DNA of 64,000 nt from Gautieria morchelliformis (taxonomy: Eukaryota > Basidiomycota > Agaricomycetes > Gomphales > Gomphaceae), in assembly GCA_015179125.1 (NCBI GenBank), contig WHVA01000131.1, positions 173,102-237,101 of the forward strand, written 5' to 3'. The position numbers and the translations under genes were made by a program. How positions within the stretch are numbered: position 1 is the stretch's first letter; every line of letters begins with the position of its first letter. Of this stretch, positions 55,201-64,000 are shown piece by piece. Below the pieces are notes generated by a model that ran no database searches, was not told the DNA's origin, and worked only from the letters and a program-made list of their open reading frames with translations.

Positions 55201-56529
55201 TGTAAATCAAATCGATATAAGCCATTCAGCTTCGGTGCTTGCATCAATATCCTGCCTTTACGATTGGATATTGTGCATTTCTGATCAGCTATTTGTGTGT
55301 TATAGCCTGCATCATCGCACCGGCCGATCGAGATCAGGGTAACAGCCATTTTTGGCGCGTAGAACGTATCCTTCAATGTAATGTTCACAGTCTTATCTCC
55401 AACCTTGTTAGATAGCACGAGTGAGCCTGAACCGAAGGCATCAAAAGTGCCTTTGTTGGCTGCACGAATTGTGCGCGGCTGTGAGAATGGACTGTAATCC
55501 CTCAATAAATTCTTGTGAGGGTCATATGTGCGGTCGTTCCAGTGTCGAGGATAACAACAGTGTCCAGAGATAAACTACTCAAATTAGAGCAGTCGAAGTT
55601 GGCGAAAGCGGCTGGACTGCCACTCTCATCCTCCTCAGAGGACACTTCTTCGGTAACATTCGCCTTGGCTTTGCCCTTCTTCTTTTTGGATTTCGCTTTC
55701 TTCTTCTGACGTGGCCCCTGGCCTTCTTTACCACCTCCTTTAGCCCAGCAACTCTCTATAGCATGTCCAGGCTTGTGGCATTAGTGCATGTAGACACCTT
55801 CGGGTCTTTCCGGCCTTCTGCCCTTTCGTAGATGAACCAATAAATGCCTGCTCTTCTTGTGAAATATTGAGGGTCTTTCTCCTATCGTATTGAGCCTTTA
55901 GTACTCTGATAATATCATCAGGCACTAAGGGCATTCCACATTCTTCGAGCGACGTGGTAAGGGCATTCATAACTGCTCATAGGAGGGTGGAAGTGATGCA
56001 AGGATAATGTCGGTGAACTCTCCTTCAGAAATTCTGGCTCCCATCTCATTGAGACGAGCATAGAGGTCTTGGGCCTTGTCCAAGTGATCTCTCAAGTCTC
56101 CATCCTCAGGACACCTCATACTGCGAAGCTGTCTCTGTAGGTTGGTGAGGACCATCTTGGGCTTTTTGGTCATCTCATTGACCAATGCATCCCAGACTTC
56201 CTTTGCTGTATGTCTCTTCTGTAGCATCAGGGCTAGTGACTCTGACACTGAGACGATTATTTGGGTTTTTGCCTGTCCTTCTCTGGCAAGATATTTCTCC
56301 AGCTTCTCCTCAGCCTTCTCTATCTGAGTTTCCTCAGCTTCTGTGAGAATATGGCCTGGGGGCATGACTGGAGGATCAGGAGGTCGAATGGCTCTCCCTT
56401 CTATATGCTGAGTAGATTTTTGGACTCAAAATAACTTGTGAGAGTAGCTCGCCACAGAGGCCAATTACTTCCATCTGTTGCAAGCTTCTCCACACCCAAA
56501 AGCTTCTGCGAAGTGTCTGCGGGGCCCAT
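52294..56529 (-). pseudogene. Copia 2 gag-pol, frameshifted
   Basis: The gag ATG at 56529 lies just inside the 5' LTR: MGPADTSQKLLGVEKLATDG, then NWPLWRATLTSYF. A base loss near 56415 precedes the main gag domain (56365-55967; AKEVWDALVNEMTKKPKM). The knuckle near 55790 reads CHKPGHAIESCWAKGGG, with a stop where its first cysteine pair should be. Protease motif VILDTGTTAHMT (about 55535). Pre-integrase HQKMGHISQKSLQHLL...CDACIQAK (55030-55130). Integrase blocks YSDVWGPARHS, FIDDYSRES, ALVSDRGGEYTSSEFEQHL and ESNGVAERLNRTLVERARAM (54590-54980). RT NETYAPVARMTSLR, DVDSAYLNATLPEP and ATAVDDLTI (53240-53600). RNase H ending near 52294. Breaks at about 52922, 53700 and 54840 are mostly one-base losses. 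Confidence 0.88.
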
Positions 56530-56535
56530 AACCCT

Positions 56536-57020
56536 TGTTAGCAACTAGGGGCTATGGCAGGGAAGGTTCGGTAGAGTTCTTAGAAAGCTAGAATCAAATA
56601 TACTCTCTCAGTGAATTTATTGTCACTGATGTATTAATACAATACTAGAATCAAATATACTACATGATTTTCAGTCAACATGCTATGTAAATATGAAGAA
56701 TACTACTCGCCTCTCTCAGTGAATTTATTGTCACTGAGAGAGGAGTGTAATCCTGTCTCAGAAGGCATATACTTGCACCCGGCCTTTAGCGCCCAAGGGC
56801 TCGCGCGTCGAAGTCATTTCAAACTCCGCTGGGTGCAGCCGCCTGTGAAGTAGAAATAACAGAATGAAATGGAGAGATAGAGAGTGACTAGAAAATTTCG
56901 AAAATAAGCAGAGAAATGGATGCATGGTACAAGAACAGTATGAGAAAATATTGAAACACCACACAATAAATTGAATATATTATGCTTGATTTTGGTGCAG
57001 GAGCATAAATGCACCCAACA
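56536..57020 (-). repeat. Copia 2 5' LTR
   Basis: 485 bp, same ends as 51793-52280. It has one base fewer at each of three short homopolymers (ATACCTAG to ATACTAG, GGCCCTTT to GGCCTTT, GAAAGTAG to GAAGTAG). Confidence 0.9.
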
Positions 57021-57022
57021 AC

Positions 57023-57190
57023 ACTACATATGGAGACATGCTACATGTGGAGACACACTACGCACACTATGCTTTGGGACACACTACGTGTGGGGACATG
57101 CCACATGTGAGGATGCAATACGTGTGAGGACAGATAAAGTGTGATGACACACTACAGGCAAGGACACACTACATGTGAGGTAGGGGACAT
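57023..57190. repeat. Degenerate minisatellite
   Basis: About nine imperfect units of roughly 17-20 bp around GGACACACTACATGTG, with GAGACATGCTACATG and GGGACATGCCACATG variants. Non-coding. Confidence 0.7.
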
Positions 57191-57667
57191 GAGACATGGG
57201 AGAAATGTGTAGAGTCATTACCTGTTATGTATCAGGTTTGGATCTAAAAGGACTGCAGCTCCAACTTATATGTTGCACCCCCAACTATCATCCTAAGTAT
57301 TTTGGAGATCTGAGATTGGAAGTTGGAAGAGGTTGAGTATTGTAACTGAAGTAGTAAGGGTTCAAGAATTGAGTTAAGTTGGATATGAGAAATCAAGTTG
57401 GAAGACGGAGGTCAGAGAGACAGAGGCCTTGCAGGTCTAAGAACCGGAGACAGTGCAAAGGGAGTGACATATCAAAGTCGATTATCTGATTGCTGAACAG
57501 AGGCACACATGACTGGGTTTTATACAAAGAGCTGAGACAACATGTCAGAAGGTAGAGGTAAGCAATTCCAGTGCAAGTAACTAGAATAAAAGTACCTAAT
57601 GCAAAACAAGAGGAACTACAAGGGGGTGCAGTGTAGAACTAAGAACAATAGGCAAAAGACCAAGGGT
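57191..57667. other. Non-coding region before the Helitron 3' ends
   Basis: About 480 bp, purine-rich on the + strand, with a TTTTATACAAAG element near 57519. Possibly the body of a non-autonomous Helitron whose end is at 58432. No gene. Confidence 0.35.
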
Positions 57668-58432
57668 CTAATTGGTAGCGGAACAAATGGAACTCCTGAC
57701 GCTCTGGACTTGCTGTGCTGAGGGTCAAGTATGGAATGCTGGTGAAAAGAGTCATTAGGGGAAATATGTGAAGAACAAGGGGATCACAAGGTTGAAGTGC
57801 AGACATTGTGGAATAGAGTCAGAGGTGTGGGGGTACCGGAGTTGGTTGAGCATGGTCATAACATTACCTACCTTGATGTGTTATTTAGAGTTACTTTCAA
57901 TCAATAAGAAGAGTTTTACTTATCTGAATGAAATTTTCTTATCCGAATGTGTTTGACTTATCCCAAGTTTGATTCACCCAATGTGTTTGACCTTACCGAT
58001 GCATTTGACTTGCACCCCCATGCGAAGTGTGGGTACCCACCCAGGGAATTGATAGCGGAAAAAATGGAACTCCTGATGCTCCGGAATTGCTATGTTAAGG
58101 GTTAAGTAAGGAAGGCTGGTGAATAGAGTCATAAGGGGAAATATGTGAATAGGAAAGAACAAGGAGATCAAAAGGTCGAAGTGTGGACATTGCGGAATAG
58201 AGTCAGAGGAGGTGCAGAGGTACCAGAGTTGGTCAAGCAGCATGGTCATAACATTACCTACCTCAATGTGTTACTTAGAGCTACTTTTAATCAATAAGAT
58301 GCATTTTACTTATCTGAATGTCTTTGACTTATCCCAAGTTTGATTTACCCAAGGTGTTTGACTTTGCTGATGTGTTTGACCTTACCGAGGCGTTTGACTT
58401 GCACCCCGCGCGAAGCGCGGGTATCCACCTAG
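57668..58432 (+). mobile_element. Helitron 3' terminus, tandemly duplicated (two units of about 380 bp)
   Basis: Unit 1 (57668-58044) and unit 2 (58048-58432) align over their length, from GGTAGCGGAACAAATGGAACT onward. Unit 2 ends with a perfect 7-bp hairpin CCCGCGC-GAA-GCGCGGG (58405-58421), a short spacer and CTAG (58429-58432) followed by T. This is the classical Helitron 3' structure. In unit 1 the hairpin is weakened (CCCATGC-GAA-GTGTGGG, still pairing with G-U pairs) and CTAG has become CCAG. The 5' end was not found, so the element is only partly delimited. Confidence 0.8.
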
Positions 58433-58439
58433 TTCCTAT

Positions 58440-58745
58440 AGGTGAAAGCAGCACGGTGGGAGGTTGTGGGCGCGCTGACAAATGCTGACCAATGCTTGGT
58501 CATCAGTTTGTCAGCGGAGCGCGCGAGCGGCGCAGCCGCGAGCCCCACCAGCGGTTTGCGCCACTCTTCCGGCTCCAGCGCTGCGCAGCGTTCTGGAGCG
58601 TGCGAGCGGCGCAGCCGCGAGCGGTTTAGGCCGGTCTGCTCAGGTGCTCAAAGCAGCGCTGCGCTGGCAGATCGCTGCGCAGCCAGCCGCTTTGCGCACT
58701 CCACCACCACCCTCCTCTCCTCTCCTCTCCTCTCTGCCCACTACT
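58440..58745. repeat. GC-rich block with repeated hairpin GCGAGCGGCGCAGCCGCGAG
   Basis: The 20-mer occurs at about 58521 and 58599. Its GCGGC-GCA-GCCGC core can form a hairpin. CGCTGCGCAGCG is another palindrome (58578 area). The block ends in CTCCTCTCCTCTCCTCTCC and CCCACTACTAG. Frames inside are low-complexity shadows. Confidence 0.55.
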
Positions 58746-59107
58746 AGATAGAATAAAAATTGCGTGAGAGTGAATTAATAGATAGCCTATATAGTGTAGT
58801 AACAAAAGATCTCTTCCCAGGGAGATCTCTGCAGTGAACTATTGGGGTTGACCTCTTCAGTGGGGCAGCTTTTTCTCTGCTAAGGAGCCAGGTAGTCATC
58901 CCAGGCTGCCTTAGAGGGAGCCACAATTGCATTGCAGTTCTTTCAGTGTTGACTTGCACTACTGGTGGCTGAAGAAGACATCTCCCCAGGACCAGGACCA
59001 GGACCAGGACCTTTTACTGGAATTATTCCAGTTGGATAGCCAAAGAAGACTTGGATATTTTCATCAAAAAAATTTCCCATCCTTCCTTGGTACATATATT
59101 TCTCTGT
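58746..59107. other. Non-coding spacer with a CCAGGA microsatellite
   Basis: A (CCAGGA)4 tract at about 58985-59010; otherwise nothing recognised. Confidence 0.5.
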
Positions 59108-59219
59108 GGTCTGGTGTGAGCCATCTGACACTCTGACGGAAGGGGAGTGCTTGCTGTACGTAACCCTTCCACCGGAAGCGGAACACATCCGTGCCACCGG
59201 AAATATTTCGCAACGCCTT
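59108..59219 (+). mobile_element. Gypsy pol fragment (about 110 bp)
   Basis: CTGACGGAAGGGGAGTGCTT... through CCGGAAATATTTCGCAACGCCTT matches 33774-33861 of the gypsy element with about eight differences. On each side lie related copies of TTTCTCTGTGGTCTGGTGTG (about 59091 and 59301). Confidence 0.8.
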
Positions 59220-59449
59220 ATTGTTTTAAATAGAAATTAATAAATTCCCGTGACTTTGCCTAACAAACAGACTCCCTGTCCCTTCCTTGGTATGTATGTA
59301 TTTCTCTGTGGTCTGGTGTGAGCTGTCTGACATTGATTTAATTAGAAATTAATAAATTCCCCTGACTTTGCCCAAGAAAAATTAACAACAACAGCATCTG
59401 CTTGCAAATGTAAGTTGAAGTGGGGTAGCTTGATTGTTCCTCTAAGCTT
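59220..59449. other. Direct repeats around the gypsy fragment
   Basis: AGAAATTAATAAATTCCC...TGACTTTGCC occurs at 59232 and 59343, and the CCTTCCTTGGTA...GGTCTGGTGTGAGC block occurs at 59080 and 59282. This indicates a local tandem duplication of about 110-200 bp. Confidence 0.65.
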
Positions 59450-59759
59450 ATGCCTGCATTTCTCAGGGATCCTTCTACTCCAGAGAGAAATCGTCAGCAG
59501 GAGCGTGAAAGGGCGAGGGAGGAGCAGGAGGGTCGTATGACGTCGCCTACTGATCGGAGAGCGCGTGCCCTTGCTGGCTGCTGCCAGAGCTCGGAACCAG
59601 CCACCCCTCCACCACCTCCTTTTGCCATCCCTCACCCTCCTCCTAGAAGCAATGTGGCTGATCCTTTTCAACAACCTGCTGCAGAGCCATTACGTCCTCC
59701 GATCCCAGTCCTGGACAGCAGGTGGCAGCCCTTCGTGCTCAGTTAGCAGCAATCCCAGC

Positions 59760-60060
59760 AGCACAGCCCTTGAGAAGATACAGGCAGGAGCCGATACAGC
59801 CACCTCCTAATCTTCCTGTGGTTGGTTCTGCAGGAATTGCACAGTTGCGTGCTCAGGCTGCTGAGCCAGCACAGCCCTTGAGAAGATACAGGCAGGAGCC
59901 AATACAGCCACCTCCCAATCTTCCTGTGGTTGGTTCTGCAGGAATTGCACAGTTGCGTGCTCAGGCTGCTGAGCAGTCTGCTATATTGCAGCAATTGGGA
60001 AGGGGTAGACAGGCAGCTAATCCTCCTGTAGTAGGTTCTGCAGGAGTGGCAGCATTGCGT
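59760..60060 (+). repeat. 108-bp coding tandem repeat in Helitron D
   Basis: Two full units (starting at about 59761 and 59869) and a partial third encode AQPLRRYRQEPIQPPPNLPV and then VGSAGIAQLRAQAAE. The units are nearly identical, so the duplication is recent. Confidence 0.85.
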
Positions 60061-60169
60061 GCTCAGGCCAATGCAATAAGACCAATGCGCCGCTACTCCC
60101 TGCGCTTTTGCGGCCTCTTAGCGACTCCCTGCACCTCCTCAGCTGCTCCCTGCACCTCCGCAGCCTCCC

Positions 60170-60360
60170 AGCCACTCCCTGAACCTCCTCAGCCGCTCCC
60201 TGCACCTCCTCAGCCGCTCCCTGCACTCCTCAGCCGCTCCCTGCACCTCCTCAGCCGCTCCCTGACCTCCTCAGCGCCCTGCACCTCCTCAGCTGCTCCT
60301 GCACCTCCTCAGCCGCTCCCTGCACCTCCTCAGCCGCTCCCTGTACCTCGGCAGCGTCCT
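60170..60360 (+). repeat. 21-bp coding minisatellite (PPQPLPA) with frame-compensating indels
   Basis: Units of CCTCCTCAGCCGCTCCCTGCA. Four consecutive units are 20, 20, 18 and 20 bp, a net loss of 6 bp. The frame leaves and then returns to PPQPLPA. Confidence 0.85.
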
Positions 60361-63300
60361 CAGCGACCTCCTCCTCCTCTTCCACTGGGTCGCTCTAGAA
60401 TAATTGAGGCAGATGTGCAGCGTCATGATTTGGGTCCCATGGTTATTCCCTGCCCTGACTGTGGAGCATTACACTGGAGGGCAGAACGTCTGCAGAAATC
60501 CTCAAATGTGCGGCCCAGATTTGGTGATTGCTGTATGGAAGGAAAGGTGCAGCTGGAAGACCTGCCAGAGCCCCCTCAGCCATTGAAACAGCTCTTAGAA
60601 GGCCAGGACCCTGAGGCAAAAGGATTTCGCCAGAATATCAGGCAGTATAATGCTGCGTTTGCATTCACTTCTGTGGGGCCGACTTTGACCAAGATTTGCT
60701 TCGGGAGGGTCGTGGTCCATATGTGCTCAAGCTACAGGGTGAACTGTATCATCTCCATGGCTCTCTCCTCCCTGACAATGAAGACGATCCAAAGTATGCC
60801 CAGCTTTACTATATGATCCTGCACTGGCTTTGGCAAAGAGAAAAATCGTAATGAGCGTCTGTCTCCAACTATCATGGGAGACTTGCAGGAAATGCTCCTG
60901 CTATGCAATCCTCATGTGCGCACATATAAACAAGCAGCTGAGAGGCTCAGAGCTCAAGAACAGAATGGTGACATCCAGGCAAGGCTCACTACAGGGCACA
61001 CAGGGATCCTAGGAGATATAATGTCCCAACTGCAGATGAGATTGCAGTTGTTCTTCCTGGAGTGGCATCGACCCTGGACCTAGGGATATTATTGTCCAGC
61101 TCAGAGGTGGACCTTTCAGAAGGGTATTGGATACCAATGCAAACTATGCCTCGCTGCACTATGTCTTGCTCTTTCCCAAGGGAGAGTTGGGATGGGAACC
61201 AGGTATTCCTTATCATGAGCCAGAGCGTGCTCGGCAGGCCAATCCCAATCCAAACAGACGGACACAGGTCACCCAAATACAGTACCATGTGTATCGTCTG
61301 TTCCAGAGAGCGAGAGAACCTACAACACTCCTGCGTGGTGGCAAATTGTTCCAGCAGTACATTGTAGACTCCTGGGCTGCTGCAGAGCAAAGCAGACTGA
61401 GGTGGATCAGGGCCAATCAACACACTCTGCGTGCTGAGCAGTATAACCAGATGGTAGATTCATATGGAGGCTTGGACAATGACATTGGAGATGCAAACAG
61501 CTTGGGCATAAAAGTCATTCTGCCTGCGACATTTCAAGGAAGTACATGGGACATGAATCAAAACTGCCAGAACTCCCTGGCCATTGCAACAAAGAAGGGT
61601 CCCCCTGATTTATTTATTACCATGACTGCCAATCCAAAGTGGGATGAGATAGTGGCCGAGTTGCTCCCTGGACAAACTGCTCAGGACAGACCTGACCTGG
61701 TGTCGCGGGGTGTTTCACCTCAAAAAGAAATACCCCATTGACTTGATCGTCAAGGACAAGATCTTTGGAGAAACCGTCGCTCGCGTTCACACTATTGAAT
61801 TCCAGAAGAGGGGGCTCCCACACATGCACCTGCTTACCTGGTTCGATAGGGAGTCCAAGGTCAAACATCCACATGAGGTGGATTCTATGATTTCAGCAGA
61901 GTTCCCTGATCCAGAGACTCATCCTGTCCTCTACCAGTTGGTCTGTGAGCTGATGACACATGGTCCCTGTGGACAAATGAATCCAAACGCACCCTGCATG
62001 GAAAATGGCAAGTGCAAGAAAGGCTTCCCAAAGCCATTCTGTGAGGAGACCGTTGTGAATGTAGATGGATATCCAAATATTGTCGTCGCAATGATGGAAG
62101 GCTGCACAATGTCAGAGGTGACATGCTGGACAACAGATGGGTTGTGCCATACTCTCCTCTGCTCTTGCTCAAACTCCGGTATCACATCAACCTTGAATTC
62201 ACCTTCAGTGTGAGGTGCGTCAAGTATATCCACAAGTATATATACAAGGGCCACGATCGGACCACGATGGAGTTTGGTGTCGACCATGATGAGATAAAGA
62301 AGTACCTGGACGCTCGCTATGTCAGTGCTCATGAGGCCTGTTGGAGGTTGCTGGAGCGGGAAATCCACACCCAGGTGCCTGCAGTCATGGCACTCCCAGT
62401 CCATGAAAAAGACCAGCAATCAGTCGTTTTCAATCCTGATGCTGATCCGCTCACAATCATGAACAGGGTCGAGGGGTCAAAGACAGCGCTCATGGCTTAC
62501 TTTGAGGCCAATGCTGCCTACCCTCATGCACGCGATGTGCTCTATGTGGATTTTCCTGAGCATTTTACCTGGAAAAAAGAGGAAAGGGTATGGACACCAC
62601 GTCAAAGGGGATATAGCATTGGACGCCTTCACTTTGCAAGCCCAAAATCAGGAGAGAGATTTTATTTGCGCACTCTCCTCACGCTGGTCAAGGGCGCCAG
62701 ATCCTTTGAGGAGCTTAGGACGGTGGATGGCATACAATGTGCTACTTACAAGGAGGCCTGTCTTGCCAGGGGACTTCTGGAGGATGATCAGGAGTGGAGG
62801 TTGTGTCTCCAGGAAGCCAGTGGCATGAAAACAGGCGCTCAGCTCAGACATCTCTTTGCCACCATCCTTGGTCATTGCATTCCCTCACAGCCTGACAGAC
62901 TATGGGACGGCTTCAAGGAGCACATATGTGATGATCTCAGACATCGGCTCCAAACCAGACACAATATCCAGGAGCCACGGGATGATCAGGTCTATGATTT
63001 TGGCCTCTTTCTCTTGGATAAACTCCTTCAGCGTAATGGAATGTCCTTGAGCAGCTTTAAAGATATGCCTCGGGTGGTAGGCGAGTGGGAGGTCCTGATT
63101 GGAAACAGGTTCATAGCTGAGCAGAGGGACTATGACCCTGTTCAAGAGAGGCAGATGGCTGATGAGGAGGTTCCCAAGCTGAATGAGGGGCAAAGGTCTG
63201 CGCATGATCAGATATTACGGTCGGCACTGGACATAGATGCTCAGGGGAAACCTAATGGACAAATGTTTTTTCGTCACTGGATCAGGGGGCGCTGGGAAAT

Positions 63301-64000
63301 CATTCACATGGAACACCCTAATCCACTCCTGTAGAGCGAGAGTCTCATTGTGCTTGCTGTAGCCTCATCTGCAATGGCTGCACTTATCCTCACTAATGGG
63401 ACAACCTCTCACAGCATGCTTGGAATTCCAATTCCTGTCCATGAGGGCTCTCTCTCCTCCATCAAAAAGAACTCTGACCAGGCTGATATGCTGAGACTGG
63501 CCAGGCTCATCATTTGGATGAGGCTGCAATGCAGCATCGCCATGCCTAGAGGCCATTGACAGGACACTGAGGGATTTCCTTGACCAGCCTGACAGACCCT
63601 TTGGTGGCATCACGGTCGCCTTTGGAGGTGACTTTCAGCAGACTCTCCCAATTGTCCCTAAAGGCTCCAAGGAGGATATCGTGGGAGCTACCCTTCAGAA
63701 GTCATATCTGTGGCCAAGATCAAGGTCCTCCATCTGACAGAGAACATGCGGGTGAGAAATGACCCTGACAGAGCCAGGTTTGCAGAATGGCTGCAGAATG
63801 TGGGTCAGGGAAAGGATCTCCCACTAGATCATACTTCTCACTCCCTCCTCACATGGTTTGTGGCCCTGGAATTGCAGAGCTGATCCAGGAAATATACCCT
63901 GGCATTGGCAATGCAATCCCTGCCCAGGACAATTATTTTTTAGAGCGGGCCATCCTCTGTCCCAGAAATATTGAGGTCAATGAGATCAATTCCATGGTGT

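Larger units (their letters stand above)
51793..57020 (-). mobile_element. Ty1/copia element 2, full length
   Basis: 3' LTR 51793-52280 (488 bp) and 5' LTR 56536-57020 (485 bp), both TGTTAGCAAC...CACCCAACA on the + strand. The internal order on the - strand is gag, protease, integrase, RT, RNase H. The purine tract TTGAGGGGGCG lies beside the 3' LTR. Flanking bases (TTCCC and ACACT) do not form a target duplication. The two LTRs differ by three one-base deletions, all in the 5' LTR. Confidence 0.92.
59450..64000 (+). pseudogene. Helitron D: Rep/helicase gene of a second Helitron family, runs off the window
   Basis: The ATG at 59450 starts a Pro/Gln/Arg-rich head with 36-residue repeats (59760-60060) and a PPQPLPA minisatellite (60170-60360). 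Then a Cys cluster IPCPDCGALHWRAERL...FGDCCMEGKVQLEDLP follows (60440-60575). Frame slips occur near 60670, 60820, 61015 and 61710. Rep domain: DLFITMTANPKWDEI (61609-61650), the His pair GLPHMHLL (61813-61836) and KYIHKYIYKGHDR (62225-62262). Helicase: FVTGSGGAGKSFTW (63266-63312, one extra T shifts the frame), IIWDEAAM, FGGDFQQTLPIVPKGS (63613-63660) and LTENMRVRND. The last helicase motifs lie beyond 64000. Walker A keeps its lysine. This lineage is clearly different from copies A-C. Confidence 0.85.

Noticed and set aside
58740-58750. CTAG at the end of the GC-rich block as a second Helitron end
   Set aside because: CTAG is followed by A, not T, and no hairpin lies at the usual distance.
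1-64000. CRISPR arrays, bacterial operons, rRNA or tRNA genes
   Set aside because: No regularly spaced identical short repeats, no ribosomal sequence and no convincing tRNA A/B-box pairs were found by eye. A tRNAscan-SE run would settle tRNAs.

Overview
The window looks like chromosomal DNA of a mushroom-forming basidiomycete (Agaricomycetes-like). The evidence is short GT-AG introns of about 45-75 nt, fungal BTB/POZ genes, a psi-producing oxygenase (Ppo) gene, an F-box/LRR-type gene fragment, and transposon families typical of these fungi: Helitrons, hAT elements, a chromodomain Ty3/gypsy, Ty1/copia, and an integrase-core DDE transposon. There is nothing bacterial or viral, and no CRISPR array.

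Layout. 1-7000 is a Helitron graveyard: two partial direct copies (A and B, + strand) and one inverted copy (C, - strand). A 677-bp hAT element with perfect termini and an 8-bp target duplication sits in copy C. 7013-7627 is the N-lobe half of a kinase-like gene, cut at the Helitron edge. 7787-9359 is a TIR element that itself holds a GC-rich hAT element. 9599-23515 is the only gene-dense island. It carries a four-exon DUF1764-type gene (+), then, all on the - strand, two BTB genes, a disordered coiled-coil protein, a long Ppo-type fatty-acid dioxygenase and a DUF676-type serine esterase. 23690-29610 is an imperfect segmental duplication, each unit carrying a paralogous single-pass membrane protein. 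30612-41425 holds a hAT end, a full-length but frameshifted gypsy element, an unknown zinc-ribbon gene and a split DDE/integrase-type transposase gene. 42559-44279 is a hAT element with perfect 8-bp target duplications that carries an F-box/LRR-like gene fragment. Its paralogous empty site lies elsewhere in the same window. 45728-57020 is a copia complex: one truncated element with an intact pol frame, an inverted LTR, a gypsy gag-protease remnant, a C2H2 gene and a full-length copia with LTRs. 57021-58432 has a minisatellite and a tandemly duplicated Helitron 3' end. 59450-64000 is the 5' two-thirds of a second, different Helitron family, running off the window.

The host genes between 9.6 and 23.5 kb can be joined into intact proteins with consistent splice phases. 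The exception is the first exons of the Ppo gene, which I could not settle. The transposon ORFs are mostly broken by single-base losses in short homopolymer runs. That could be decay or unpolished long-read assembly. No new defence or biosynthetic system is evident. The most unusual items are the F-box-carrying hAT with its in-window empty site, the Ppo protein lacking its P450 heme cysteine, the unknown CxxC-rich gene at 37.4-38.6 kb, and several cleanly datable nested insertions.
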